Below, one piece after another: positions 31,839-43,740 of a DNA stretch of 64,000 bases; within the stretch, counting starts at the first letter, position 1; every line of letters begins with the position of its first letter. Location of the stretch: positions 23,038 to 87,037 of the forward strand of contig MU130553.1 in assembly GCA_015039465.1 (NCBI GenBank), written 5' to 3'. The translations under genes were made by a program, and so were the position numbers. This DNA is from Phlegmacium glaucopus (lineage: Eukaryota; Basidiomycota; Agaricomycetes; Agaricales; Cortinariaceae). Below the pieces are notes generated by a model. It did no database searches. It saw only the letters and a program-made list of their open reading frames with translations, and was not told the origin of the DNA.

Positions 31839-33244
31839 TATTTATGTATTGTCTTCTCGTACATGGACGGAACGGCTAGAACATCGAATTTCGGCAGGTA
31901 CACACCTGCTCAATTCTTAGCCTAAAAATATCAAGTGTGGCTCCCCGTTCAAGAGTGTGCATGGCACATGCGCAACGGATGATAGGAACCGATAGGAGGC
32001 AGCGACTTGTACTAGCTTGTATTACTGTCTGGTCCTTGACTAAAAAAAAAACAATGTCACGTTCTGTTACCTTTTGGGGAATCGCTACATTAAGAATTTA
32101 ACCTTCTCCACTGGCATAACATTCTTCTTCCAACCATTCCTTTGCCGTCCACCTTGAATTATCTATATTTGAATAAAGTTGTTCAGCTGACTCTCAGAGA
32201 TCCCGGCGTGTGATAACATGATGACATATTTTCATTCCGATTAGCTGTGTATTTATCGGCAAGCCACCGAAATGAAAATTTATACACCAACTTGGTTCAT
32301 GTTGAAGTCGTAAAAAAAAACTTGAGGATGTAGCCAATCCCCGGAATCTCGAAAAAATGATGGTTCACTTATGTGGCTGATATCAGTTGGTATTGACAAA
32401 ACTCCAGGTTCGAGTTTCCCACCTTATCCAAAATAAACAACTTTAGGCGTAACACCATATTTAGGGCCTAATTTCACCGTGTGGACTGAACTTTTTTTAT
32501 TGAAGGCATAACCACGTTTTGTAGCAGCTCTCGTAGCCGAGTAGGGTCGTTTCGCGAATCACCTTGCAAGCTGCCGAAACATTGAATCAACGACTGCCGA
32601 ACACTTGACCAATGTGAACACTGAAAGCTCGGCTTGACCTGGATGAAGGAAGCCGCGGCCGCGGCCCGCTTCCAAGAGCTGGGAACAAGAACCTATTAGT
32701 GATTTTTCCGAGTGTGCCATGATTTTTGGCAACCTTTTGGCCACTGAATTTGAAATTTTCACTCATGCATGCTCTAGTGATTTTTAGAAATGGGGACGGT
32801 ACGCGACGGGCCCGTTTTGTGGCCCCGGGCCGGTTAGGAGCAACTTCGGGAGCTTCGGTCCTCTCTGGGATCAATTAAATGCCTATCCACACAAAAGATC
32901 TTCAAGAGATTGGTGGGCTGGGATGTTTTGTTGACATTCCTGCCGTGCATGCCGTCTGACGACCGTGTTTATGGTTATGCACAATGTGCTGAGCTTTCTA
33001 TTTTAAGTACTCTTATTATTTTCTTCGTAGTTTACTCTATTTTACCTTACTGAGTATATATATAGTAGCTAGTTATTGTTTTTCCTACTCATCCGTTTGC
33101 CTCACGAGCTCACCGAGGTCAAACGCGAAATCATAGTATTGTACTACATTATTTTCGATGGCTTAATGTGAATGTTTCGGAGTTCGAAAGTCAACAACTT
33201 TTGAAGGGCTTCCAGCACCGTAACATGTAACTTGAAGTACAATA
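31839..33244. other. Intergenic sequence
   Basis: About 1.4 kb that must hold the promoters of the flanking genes. A GC-rich GCCGCGGCCGCGGCCCGC tract lies near 32651-32670, and a TATATATATAG run near 33055-33066. Short overlapping open frames at 32559-32874 have no recognisable product. No mobile-element ends were seen. Confidence 0.4.
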
Positions 33245-34123
33245 ATGTTGCTCATTTCTATAACAACATCCCGCAAGGGTCAATTGGAGGCTGCGTCTGT
33301 TTTATCTGAACAACTCACAAAGCTGAACTGTCCACACGCGTACATCGGCGGTTTTGCCTGGTCTTGTCTTGGAAGCACCAGACCCACTGAGATGAGCTTT
33401 CTACAACACCGATCTACAATTACTTGCCATCTGACGATGATGTCTTACTCCTACACGATATCGATGTGTTAATTAATATCAATACTCTCGACATTCAAGC
33501 GCTGCGAAAGCAACTTTTAGAACGCAATATGCAATTTGCTGAAGCTGCCCTTAAGTTCTACTACATTCCAGTATGGTCTTAGGAGATGTACCTCCGAGTC
33601 TGGCATCCTCATTTGTATTTGTCTACAGGAACAGATCGGAGACTTACGCAATGAGGAGCTGCTGTACGCAAGCAAGGATAATGTGTTGATCGAGACTTTA
33701 CCATCGGGGATGTTGGGGCTGCCTATTACAGCTGAACCTGTATATGATATCTTGACAGAGTCTGGTCAATGTAAGTTGTTCCTGTCTGTCTTATCTGATA
33801 ATTGAAACGATTCGAATTCAGCAATCCGAATACTTCACCCTTCCGTGCTCATCTTAACAAAACTGAAACGGTGGTCTTGCAATTACGATTCCACGCGTCC
33901 GAAAACAGTACTCAAGAATAAGTCGGACCAGAAAGACATCAGTTACCTGCTTAATTGGCTTGCAGACAAGGAGATGACGGTGGCTTTTGAAGATTACAAA
34001 GGAAAGACCAAAGACGACTTGCTTGTCTATGTTCGAAATTATAGGGATAAATTTCGAGACGACGTGGAATTGATAGAGGTTCTGAAGAGCGTGATGAAAC
34101 CAGATGATTGGAAGGCTTTATGA
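33245..34123 (+). CDS. Uncharacterised nucleotidyltransferase-like protein
   Basis: Exons 33245-33391, 33457-33570, 33629-33770 and 33822-34123 give 234 residues. The motif A-Y-I-G-G-F-A-W-S-C-L-G-S-T-R-P-T-E, continued by D-I-D-V-L-I, has the G-G-(x)n-R-x-T-x-D-I-D-V pattern of minimal nucleotidyltransferase folds such as AbiEii-like proteins. Many agaricomycetes carry similar uncharacterised proteins. The join between RPTE and DIDV needs an intron at 33392-33456 that starts AT and ends AC. Every other intron is GT-AG. Without that join the motif is broken, so either the intron is a spliced AT-AC type or the gene is newly dead. It converges on the gene ending at 34415. Confidence 0.55.
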
Positions 34124-34414
34124 TTCATACATCGCGTAGGGGCGGTTTATGGGACGTTAAGCATGTTAACGAATACATAGGCCATCATCATTGTCCAGCG
34201 CTGAATATTCACACAGAAACATTTCCCCTAGGAACCATTAAAACTTATCCGGTACTCAGCCTCAAATGATACGATCATTCATTATATCTTCATTTGTATA
34301 TAGTGTAAATCCTTACTATCCTACAAGGCACTTCCATATCCTCACATCTAGACCATGGTCAACATCATACAACTTTCAAACCAATTGGTTTCCACATACC
34401 CAAGTTGATGACAA

Positions 34415-35271
34415 TCATGACTTGTAAGGAAGATATTCAATGTCATTCCCGCCACTCGCACCAACAACACCTGCTAAGGCGTCACCGATCCACTCCTCGC
34501 CTTCCCGCCACTCCCAATCCCAGCTCCACTGTCTAACCGACAGTACTGCATCTGTAATTCGTCGGCAAATTTCAAGACCTTCCCAAGTCTCATCATCGTC
34601 CGGGTCTACATAACCATTTTCGAGACCCAGAAGATGGTAGCCGATGAGTTCTGACAGATCTGACTCGAGATTTGCACGGGTAGAACAGTACCGCGGATAG
34701 CTGAGCATGATGCGGATGAGAGAGGCATATACGGCAGATGGGCGAGGAACAAAGATGTTTTGACATTGGGCTGAGGGCCGTATATGGTAGGGAGGTTGTT
34801 GTGTGACTTCAGACCAGTCTAGGGAAGAGAAAGAAAGGGGGTAAAGTACAAAATGCTGGACTGAAGATTCCAGTGTGGAACGTGTGATTCTGTGAAAGCG
34901 ACCTTTTGCATGGAAGTCACCATCACATCTTGTCCGAAATGTGGACGTTGGTGATAGAGGCAAGCCTAGCTTCGTGAGAATATCTGAAGCTGCTTCTACG
35001 TCCCCGTCTGGAACAATATAAGAGAAGTCCTATAGAACGATAACATAGGGGATGAGCTATTAGATCTTCGATATATTTAGTTATTAACCTTGACGAGAAT
35101 TGGAACTTTCATCCGTCGATACAACAATGCGCGCCACTCAATCAATCGAAAACCTGCGCCTTGTAAAGTGTGCAGTGCCTCATCGACCACTTCCGCGGGG
35201 TGGTTGTCGAGAATAGTAGGTATACGATCATATCTTTTAGGCAATATCTGGGGGCATGCTGCGTGCAACAT
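34415..35271 (-). CDS. Uncharacterised protein
   Basis: Two exons, 35271-35089 and 35029-34415, joined by a GT-AG intron, give 265 residues starting MLHAACPQILPKRYDRIP. Visible features are PAEVVDEALHTLQGAGF near the start, a DFSYIVPDGDVEAASDIL segment at the exon join, a run of aromatic residues (WSWDWEWREGEEW) near the carboxy end, and SAVYASLIRIMLSYPRY in the middle. There is no signal peptide or membrane segment. It resembles other agaricomycete hypothetical proteins, and I know no function. The 291-bp gap to the convergent neighbour shows nothing else. Confidence 0.6.
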
Positions 35272-35577
35272 TGTGGTTCGCGGTTAAGTGATGATTACGT
35301 TATGCTGTGACTCAAGGTTATAGTCCGCTGTGACTCAGACTCGGACCTCGCACTTACAGGTTTCTGCTGCCCTGCGATGGATATGAACTGGCACTTAGTA
35401 ATACTCATGACTGCCGTTTGCGCCCACTGCCCGTGCGGCGCCGCCTCACCTACACCTCGTGTTAGAGTGAGAGACTCTCAGTCCTCCTTTTTCCTGTTAT
35501 CTAACTAAACAATTCTTTTCCTATCGTGAGATGCTGCTCCCATCAAACTTTTTACACCCGCTTACTTTTTAGTTAGG

Positions 35578-36633
35578 ATGTTGTCCCGGCTTGTGGATAT
35601 TCCATTACCATCTGCCTTTAACCTCAATGGCGTGAAGTGGACGGTTTCAGGCCTTATCTTGTTGTCCCTTTTTTACACCTACCTCATTTCTCGGCTCACC
35701 AGTCCACCTCTCTCCGTGCGTCGTGACATTCCGGAAATCAAATATCTCGCTCGGGCAAAGCAGCTTCAAGCCGCTCGAAAGGCGCAGAGGGAATTGGAGG
35801 AGGAGCGAAAGCGGATTTTGGAATCCGGATCGTTTCGCCTTCTGGACCTTCCTCCCGAAATCAGCTTCCTCGTGCTCGAGAATTGCACTGACTGGCCTGG
35901 GATGTATCTATCGCTCGTTTTGGTCTCGCGACGTTGTCAAGAATTGACTTTCCATGCACTTTTGCCACACATGCCCATCAGGCTTATCATTCCGGAGCAG
36001 GTTCATTCCTTTGGTTCCCTGTTGTTTAATAGACCCAGGTTGGCTACCCTTGTACATCATCTATGGGTGACGCCATATAAGGAGGATCTACTCAGACCTT
36101 GTGTTGAGATAGTGAAGAAATGTCGCAATCTAAAATCACTTGCTTCCAATGCGTATATGGTGCTGGAATCCATCACTTTTCGAGGGAATCGTCTCAGTCA
36201 TCTTGATTGTAAAGATTTGACTTTACTTTCGACAAGCACTGGGAGGTGGGCGAGCCTTTTAGACGCCCCTAACGGGTTAGCGCTCTTCCGACAGTTGACG
36301 CACCTACGTCTGCTCGGGTATCGCTTCCCTACGGATATTCCACTACCAAACCTCACCCACCTTTCTTACGGAAGCGATACCGTTGATATTAATGTGCATA
36401 TCGGGATGGCAATGATGGAGGATCCAGTAGCATGTCCATCATTGCATACTGTCATTGTCACGAAACTGAGGGCATCTGGAGGGTTACGCATCTCAAGAGC
36501 GGCACATTCCCGATTTTTCACCGTCGAACTCCCTGCAAAAAGAAAAGAGTTGGAGCTGTGGTGTGATAATGTGAGCCGGCGGGGTATGTGGGTGCTTTGT
36601 GCTGATCCCTTACTCCAGAGTTCCAAAGAGTAG
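35578..36633 (+). CDS. Membrane-anchored F-box-like protein
   Basis: The single exon encodes 351 residues. A hydrophobic segment near the amino end (VSGLILLSLFYTYLI, about residues 23-37) is followed by a charged helix rich in R, K, E and Q (residues ~55-82). An F-box-like motif follows: FRLLDLPPEISFLVLENC, residues ~86-104. The rest is a loosely leucine-rich region (LTHLRLLGYRFP, LPNLTHLSYGSD) as in basidiomycete F-box/LRR proteins, which recruit substrates to SCF ubiquitin ligases. A membrane anchor before an F-box is unusual. Neither substrate nor location is known. The 390 bp to the next gene (36634-37022) show only TAAC-rich promoter-like sequence. Confidence 0.6.
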   Translation: MLSRLVDIPLPSAFNLNGVKWTVSGLILLSLFYTYLISRLTSPPLSVRRDIPEIKYLARAKQLQAARKAQRELEEERKRILESGSFRLLDLPPEISFLVLENCTDWPGMYLSLVLVSRRCQELTFHALLPHMPIRLIIPEQVHSFGSLLFNRPRLATLVHHLWVTPYKEDLLRPCVEIVKKCRNLKSLASNAYMVLESITFRGNRLSHLDCKDLTLLSTSTGRWASLLDAPNGLALFRQLTHLRLLGYRFPTDIPLPNLTHLSYGSDTVDINVHIGMAMMEDPVACPSLHTVIVTKLRASGGLRISRAAHSRFFTVELPAKRKELELWCDNVSRRGMWVLCADPLLQSSKE

Positions 36634-37022
36634 AGCTATTGGTTTTTTGTATGTTATACTACACTTTCAATTGTACATTACAAAACCCGGCCTCCTATTG
36701 ACATCGATGCGTGACATCGGGTTGCATTACAGATCCTCCCGCAGAAGTCATTAGTGGCCGTGTTCAACTTGCAAATATTTCCTGGAATAAATTGGGTGTC
36801 CCATAGCACAACAACATAGGTTGAACCAGCCTAAGTAAGAGTCTTCAGCGTTGAAAATGCTCATTCGGCTGAAACCGGGAATTATGTAAGGTCATAATTT
36901 TCCTCTTGGCAGCTGCCCAACCTTCCTTCATAACTTAACCACTAACTAACGACGACCAACGATATTTCTAACGACCGTAGCCAGCTCGCCCTTAAATCCC
37001 CGCGCAGAGGCGGCGCAGAGAT

Positions 37023-38305
37023 ATGGAGGCTAGGCAGAGGAAATGGTTGGCAAACTCTGTGATCGGTACTTTGTTTCCCTACTGTTTTTTTTTTGGGGGG
37101 GGATTGTGATCTACGTTTCTCATTGTGGTTCTTGAAGCTGGCGCAGGAGGCGGTCTTGTAGCTAGCATTGCTACTTGTCCTCTAGATGTTATCAAGACCA
37201 AGCTCCAAGCTCAGCGTGCGGTACAAGGGCAGCAGGGATATTTAGGCGTCCTCGGTGTGTCTCCGCGTGCCTATCCCCTCCTGTATCCATTTTATATTAT
37301 TATGGCTAGGTACGGTCAAGTGTATTCTCAAGGAGAACGGGTTTCGTGGCCTTTACCGCGGATTGGGGCCTACGATGTTAGGATATCTACCTACTTGGGC
37401 TATCTATTTTGCGGTGTATGATGGTATTAAGACTTTGTTCGGAGTACCCCCAGGTGGAGGCTTTTATTCCAAATCGAACGAGCGTCTTTATCCTGCTGCT
37501 CAAGTGAAGGGGTACCAACCCGTGATCCGTGAACATCCATGGGGGCTACATATCTTATCGGCAATGACGGCGGGTGCGACCAGTACAATTTGTACAAATC
37601 CTCTCTGGGTGATTAAGACTCGGTTTATGGTGCGTCTGTCTTCCTTGGTGGATTGATTGCGGATCTAATTCATGCAATAGACGCAAACTCGGGATGAAGT
37701 TCGCTACCGACATACCTTGGATGCTGCGTTAACCATTTGGCGTACGGAAGGACCTCGTGCTTTTTATCGTGGACTCGTTCCTAGTATATTAGGGATCCTG
37801 CATGTAGCAGTGCAATTTCCTCTTTATGAACAGCTGAAGATCTGGTCGCGTGAGTCCTTAATAAAACGTCTGCTTTTCATTGTGGTCTCCTAAATTCCTT
37901 GATTTCATTTATCATCAGACGGCGACTCGGACGCCCCTCTCACAAGCCAAACTATACTCATATGTTCCGCCATTTCTAAAATGACAGCCTCTATAGCGAC
38001 TTATCCCCACGAGGTCGTACGAACGCGAATGCAGACACAACGACGGCCTATTGCGGATGACATGTCTTCTGATGGGATGATTAAACGACATCCACGAGGA
38101 GGTATTATATATACCACCAGGAAATTGATAGCGAAGGAAGGATGGATATCGTTATATAAGGGACTGTCGATTAATCTGTTTCGGACAGTACCTAATAGTG
38201 CGGTTACGATATTAACGTGAGTAGCTTGTTTTATCCTTGTTCAGCGCATCTGATTAATTGTGTAGATACGAACTGCTCATGAGACATCTCTCTTCGCGAA
38301 CTTGA
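37023..38305 (+). CDS. Mitochondrial NAD+-type carrier (Ndt1/Yia6-like)
   Basis: Exons 37023-37065, 37138-37254, 37310-37629, 37681-37849, 37919-38216 and 38266-38305 join to 328 residues with GT-AG introns. Three mitochondrial-carrier repeats each carry the signature: CPLDVIKTKLQ, NPLWVIKTRFM and YPHEVVRTRMQ. Segments LGYLPTWAIYFAVYD, ILHVAVQFPLYEQLK and ISKMTASIATYPHEVVRTR closely follow yeast Yia6/Yea6, which import NAD+ into mitochondria. FAD and pyrimidine carriers (Flx1, Rim2) are the nearest alternatives. It would sit in the inner membrane. The first exon encodes only 14 residues. Confidence 0.88.
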
Positions 38306-40912
38306 CCAAGATTCGACATACCAATTCCTTCCTTCCGTTCTTCGCCTCATATAGATCCTTCTTTCTGTGAATAATGAGGCAATGTTATATCGTTGATCCG
38401 AGTTCGCCACCCATTGTACCCCTTTTGAGTGTACCGCTCCCATTCACACTCTCGACCCCCTTTTTAAATTACTCTCTCTCTCTTTCTCTCTCTTTTACTC
38501 TTCTAGTGCGATATATATCTACCCTAGCATACCTAGAAGTTGACTATATGTACAATAATATTCGTCTTCGATTCAGCTTATTTTCTATTCTTGTATCTTT
38601 CTTTTTGGAAAAAAAAAACGTGATCGTTCATTTGTATATCTGGATCAACAGAGCAGTTTTCACAATACGTAGCATTTTCAAAAAAGAGAGCGTCGGCATT
38701 TGCTAAGGGGACTCAATGGTGCAAGAAGTGCAAGTGTGATTGAAAACTTTTGAATCGGCTCTTTCGTTCTATCTATTCAAGTTGGATTCCTGCCAATTCG
38801 ATGGAGAGCATTGAGGAAATTTAAAAGCAGTCAAAAATAAAACTCGTCACTTGGTAAGATTCTGACACGCGGACAAGATCACGCGCGAACGTCGCGAACC
38901 ATGCGTTACGCGTGCTACGTAGTCGTCTGTGTCATGCAGTAGCCAAAAGGCGGTAGTATCCATATTACCGGACATTACTTCAGCGTTCTGCAGGATTGCC
39001 AAAAATCGTCACGGCAGCTAGAATTTTGAGCCATGATGTGCCTGCTGTTATGTTCCCGCCCGGTACTGAACAACCGTGACTTACCTAGAGGTCCCGTTTC
39101 AAGGATCATTTTGAAGATAATTTGGCACTTGAGATCTGACCGCCTGGCGGGCCTTGCGCCTAAATCTGTCAAGGAACCAGGGAGACTGGCACATGTCACG
39201 GTGATATTTAGTCCGGTCAACAATGAGGAACGAATTTTATTGGGGCGTTGGTGGCTGGGGGCTCGTGAGTACGGCACAATACCGGCAAGTTCTTTTCATG
39301 ATATCATCGGAGCCCTGCGAACGACCGGCTGGCTTGCGTGCATAAGGTGGTAATCTAATAAGCTTCTAGTAAGATTTGCCTCGATAAAGTCCAAGAAAAA
39401 GATTGCAATTTTATTTGTGCATGTGCATGTGTTCAATATTGATGAAGGACAGGTACCATGGTAAGGGAAAGAACGACAGGTATACAACAAGAGGTTCCGT
39501 TGAGAGCAAGAAGCGAAGGGATTATAGTAGGCAGTGGGTATGGTATAAAGTACGTTCAAGAAAAGACGAAAAGGATAAGTTATCGCCTGTAATGAAAACA
39601 AAACACAAGCAATCAGAGAAGTATGAAGGAACGTGTGTATTCGAGTGAGAGAAAAAAATGTTCAAAAAGGCTGCTGATGGTTTGCGATGACACTCACTCT
39701 TCAACTCACCTCCGCATCCACTCTCGGAACCTCCCAATCCCCACCTAGCATCGAACCATAAGCCACCGAAACCCAAATCCAGAACGAAGAACTGGACGTC
39801 CCATAACGTAACGTCAAAAAGACGATCCAAATCGTTTTACTTGAAAGGGAAAGACGTAAGAAACGGTAGGATAACGTAAAAGGAACGAGAGGAAAACAGC
39901 GTAAACTGAAAAATGTTTTTTTTTCTGTTTTGCCTTCTATATTGAGATGCGAGGTTGATTTCACTTTGGCTGTGTGATTCCGATTCTGAAACGGAGGCGT
40001 TTGGGAGGTCTAGACTCCAAACCGCGGCGTTTTTAGAGCATCGTGGGTAGCAGGGGGAATAACGGGTTCTAAATGAGTTCAAGTAGCCTGGGCCCTGGAA
40101 GGATATGTTTACAAAATCCAAGATAAGACGAGGCACCACCGTTAGATATAGAAAGTCCGATTTGCTTGTCAAACTGCCAAATGAGCCACCATGCCGGAAG
40201 GGAGCGAGAGAAGGTAAGCAAGGGGCGGGAGGGGGATTAAGGAATGTGTCGGCCTGGAAAAAAAGGAGCTTGCACAAAAAACAAAAAAAAAAGTTTGATG
40301 CCAATGCTTCCATTAGGTTTTTTTTTTGGCAGAGTTATAGTTCCTTGCTGGGAGGACGGATATAAGTATGGTAAGGTATGAATGTAAAGAGGAGGGTGTA
40401 AAAGGAAGATAAGAGGGAGTCTTTAAAAAAGTACAAGCCAAAGAGGGGGAAAAACCAAACCAGAGTATCAAAGACAAGAAAAATCTGAAAGAAACGAAAG
40501 AATAAGGTAATGATTTCAAAAAAGCGGGAAGCAAAAAAGTTCGTAAGGCGTTCAGTGAGACAAAGCTGGAGGGAGGGGGCAGAGGGAGGGGGTTGAGGAA
40601 GATTGCGGGATCGCGTAGTTTAGAATTGACAGGTATTCTGGGTGGAAGAAATGCCAGACCCTTGATTGGGAGTAGACTGATGAAGGTGTCGACTAAGCAG
40701 AACGGGGGAGCGGTTCGGACCAGAGAGGAATAGGTGCTATATGCAGATTGCGACAAAATTGTATGAGTAAAAGAGGTATTGTACTTTGCAAAGAGAGAGA
40801 AACACAACAGCGGCGACGAAGAGGGAATCCACCAAGAGGGGAAAAGAGAAAAACAAAGAAGAAAAAAAACACACGATGAAGAGAATGTGAACTTGGTTTT
40901 TTTCATTTCTTT
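38306..40912. other. Long intergenic region with purine-rich strand bias
   Basis: About 2.6 kb. A CTCTCTCTCTTTCTCTCTC run lies near 38473-38492. From about 39,830 to 40,900 the plus strand is strongly purine-rich (GGAGGG, AAAAGAAAG), so the open frames there on the minus strand encode only phenylalanine/serine/leucine-rich translations without a recognisable protein. The part next to 40913 is probably the 3' UTR and terminator of the minus-strand gene. Confidence 0.4.
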
Positions 40913-42222
40913 TCAAGTCTCTTCGCCTGGTTCAAGTCGCTGTTGCGACTCTACTTTCACTCCCCTCGATGAGCTTACACTCCGTATATCCCTCCCTTCT
41001 TCTGCCAATTCTCTGGTAATAACCACGTTCCCCACTTCTTCTGCTTCACGTTCAGCTGTTGTATCGGGGCTATCACCTTCATCTACCGACGGCCCCGCGA
41101 AATCGGGTTTTCGCAGCATTTTGCGGAAGGCATCGGCGATGATGGCCGCGTCTGCACCTGAGAGGGGACCGCCACTGTCGCTGATAGTAGATGCGGCGTC
41201 TGTTGTTAGATTTCTTGTGGCAATTGATGGCGATACTCCTGTTACTACTGCTGGGATCCCCGTATGGGGTGGGAGTGGGGGAGAACTGGGACTGTCATAT
41301 CTTTGAATCATCTCTTGGTTACCTCGTGCAATCATCGGAGAAGCTGAACCCATTGAATTCCGATTGGAGTCTTTATCCCTTCTTCTGCGGATGCGACGGA
41401 GGATGAGGAAAACGAGGATGCACGTGGCTGCTATAGCTAGGAAGCCTAAGACGACTATGACGGCGATAGCCCAGTGAGGGAAAGGTGATTGAGATGTAGC
41501 ACGCTGAACGTTTCCTGTAGGTGTGGATGCGGAAGTGATGGAAGCGAGTGAAGCGAGTGAAGCGGAAGAAAGGGAAGCTGCAATTGCGGATGAGGAAGAA
41601 GATGCAGCAGCAGCACTAGATGATGAGGCAGCTGCTACTGAATCAAGAACTGTTGTTTGAACAGCTGTGAAGATGGTTTGGGAGACTTGATTGCCGTCGA
41701 GAGTTTTATCGCTGCGAATGATAACCCAGTAGTAAGGATAAGAGACGTTCGACCCTGACCAATTTAGACCATCTGTACCAAACCAAGAGTCGTTTACTTG
41801 AGCACGAATGACGCCTGCGTAGTGGTTTGTTGGATTTGATTGGTTGACAAAATGAAGAACCTGTTGCTGTGAATCCGCACGAAACAGAAATATGTCGACT
41901 AGGTTGGTTTGGGTGATATCTGGTCTATTAGAGTTCCCTGAAAGGGAGGAATTTTATTCAAACGGTGAAAGAGAGAAGATAAAAGAGATTAAGAAGACAT
42001 ACAAACAAAAGTAGCCCATTCTTTCTGAGGAACGATCGTATCTGCTGTTGGAAAGCAGGAAAAGATATTGTTGCCAGAGTTGAATTGGCAGTCTTGCGCT
42101 GCTTGACTGACTTGAGGCAGGTCGGCGATGGTTTGTCGTGGGGTGAGTGCTCTACGACGCCTGAGAGTAGGTAGGGGTGTCTGTTCTGGCCAGATATCCA
42201 GCTGGGAACGAGAAGCGGACAT
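40913..42222 (-). CDS. Single-pass membrane protein with Ser/Ala-rich stalk
   Basis: Exons 42222-42003 and 41937-40913 (GT-AG) give 414 residues. The extracellular part contains NSNRPDITQTNLVDIFLF and YPYYWVIIRSDKTLDGNQ. A serine/alanine-rich stalk (about residues 190-225) leads to a clear transmembrane helix (HWAIAVIVVLGFLAIAATCILVF, split across ~residues 240-262) and a basic RRIRRRRDK start of the cytoplasmic tail. Translation just upstream of the chosen Met reads ELVVVVVLLMSAS, so the true start probably lies in an upstream exon that completes a signal peptide. No family is recognised. The architecture suits a fungal surface sensor or wall-anchored protein. It lies 110 bp downstream of PEX19 on the same strand. 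Confidence 0.65.
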
Positions 42223-42331
42223 GAGAAGGACGACAACGACGACCAGCTCTGCACAGAACCTTGCTCAACAAAAAAAGCTCTCACGCTTCAGAGACCCCGG
42301 ATACTTATTTATATATATATATATACAACAG

Positions 42332-43616
42332 TTATGTAATACTACAACCCTCATCAGGAAGAGGGCCCATGAGTTCAGAGGGCGGTGTTCCATAGTTTTG
42401 CATCTAAGTACAAGGTCGACTCAGTATACTCACAACGACGGTAAAAAAGAAACATACCTCAGCCATAAGATCAGCGATTTGTTGTTGGCTCCCTGGGTCC
42501 TTGTCATCATATCCAGCTTGATCAAACACGGCTAGAATACGCCTTACGCAACCCAATTGAAGATCATATCGTTTTCTATCTTCATCAGAAAGTGGACTCG
42601 GAGGATTTTCAAGATAAGGTGGGAACTGCTTGAACGTTAGGTAAAAAACTAAATAAAATGAAATGAAAGAACGTACGCCTTGGGCAAGCTCCGAGAGGGG
42701 TTCATACAAAATGGATTTACTCATCAGTTCTCCCACCATGCCTTCTAGCAATCCAGCTAATTCCTTGTCATCTCCACCTTCACCCAGACCAAAGTCACCT
42801 AGCGAACTAAGAAGAGCTTCAAGGGATTCAGCATTCGGTGCTGCTGCACCACCATCATTCGGCGATTTCCCATTAGCCTATTTTTGCAAGTAGTTTTGTT
42901 AGTGAACCTTTTAAACAAGGAGAAGATTATAATTGACTTGAAGGTTGGATTCGCTCTCTTTGAGTTTATTCACAGCCTGTTTGATCTTATCCTGGAACCC
43001 ACCACCACTACCACCACCACCACCACCACCAGTGCTCGTTTCATTTCCGGAAAATTGACCTGTTCCTGGATTACCATCCATACCTTCAATTAACATCTGC
43101 TCCCACACGGCTTTTAGCGCTCGAGCACTCTCTGCTGAAGGGTCTGATGATCCGCTGTCATCTGTGGACGCTGCCCCTGTTGAGCCTTCGGCTTCCGCTG
43201 ATAGTTCACGCATGAGGTTTTCCATCCCCTTTGCCAGCTCTCGTGCAAAGTCCAATTCTTCTTCTGTTTCAAGTGTGGTGTCTAAGTTTGTAGAACCTAG
43301 GTTAGATGTGGGTAACGCATCTACTCGGGTGTTGTGTCGGGGACGTCTGAATGTAGTTGCGGTACTTGCAGTAGGTGGAGGTGGAGGCGGTGGCAGAGAT
43401 GATGTTGATGATATCTGTGAGGAAACTTCGGGTTGTGAAGCGTTGGTTGTTTTTTGACCTGGTGTAAATTGGGCGAGAACATCTGGATGTGTTATATTGG
43501 TACCTGTAGTGGTTGAGTACTGCTAGGGAAAATGTACCGTCGAGTTCATCTAAATCATCGTCGTCTGGATCTGTAGGCAAACTTTGGAGACTAGGTTTGG
43601 TGGTGGAAGCGGACAT
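42332..43616 (-). CDS. PEX19: Peroxisomal membrane protein import receptor Pex19
   Basis: Pex19 is the farnesylated cytosolic chaperone and receptor that delivers membrane proteins to peroxisomes via Pex3. Exons 43616-43538, 43503-42938, 42877-42677, 42625-42458 and 42403-42332 join to 361 residues. Diagnostic blocks are the acidic amino end (DPDDDDLDELDG), ELDFARELAKGMENLM, SLEALLSSLGDFGLGEG, LMSKSILYEPLSELAQGFPPYL, and MQNYGTPPSELMGPLP. The protein ends CSIT, a CaaX farnesylation box, as in animal and yeast Pex19. A glycine/serine-rich linker (TGGGGGGGSGGG) replaces sequence that varies between species. The fourth exon has a CAGTTCCC start that allows two acceptors 3 nt apart. Confidence 0.93.
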
Positions 43617-43740
43617 CCTCTGTTTGTTGATGATCAAATCGCAAGAGTCTGATATGTATATGATCCCGGCTTATTTAGACGCCGGCTGCAATCATCATGC
43701 TCATCATTACTACAGAATACATTAAGATCTTAAATGATCC

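Noticed and set aside
32395..32425. Possible tRNA B-box (GGTTCGAGTTTCCC)
   Set aside because: No matching A-box, anticodon arm or acceptor stem could be folded around it.
39837..40906. Minus-strand frames of 158 and 197 residues downstream of the membrane-protein gene
   Set aside because: Low-complexity F/S/L/P translation from a purine-biased strand, more likely 3' UTR.
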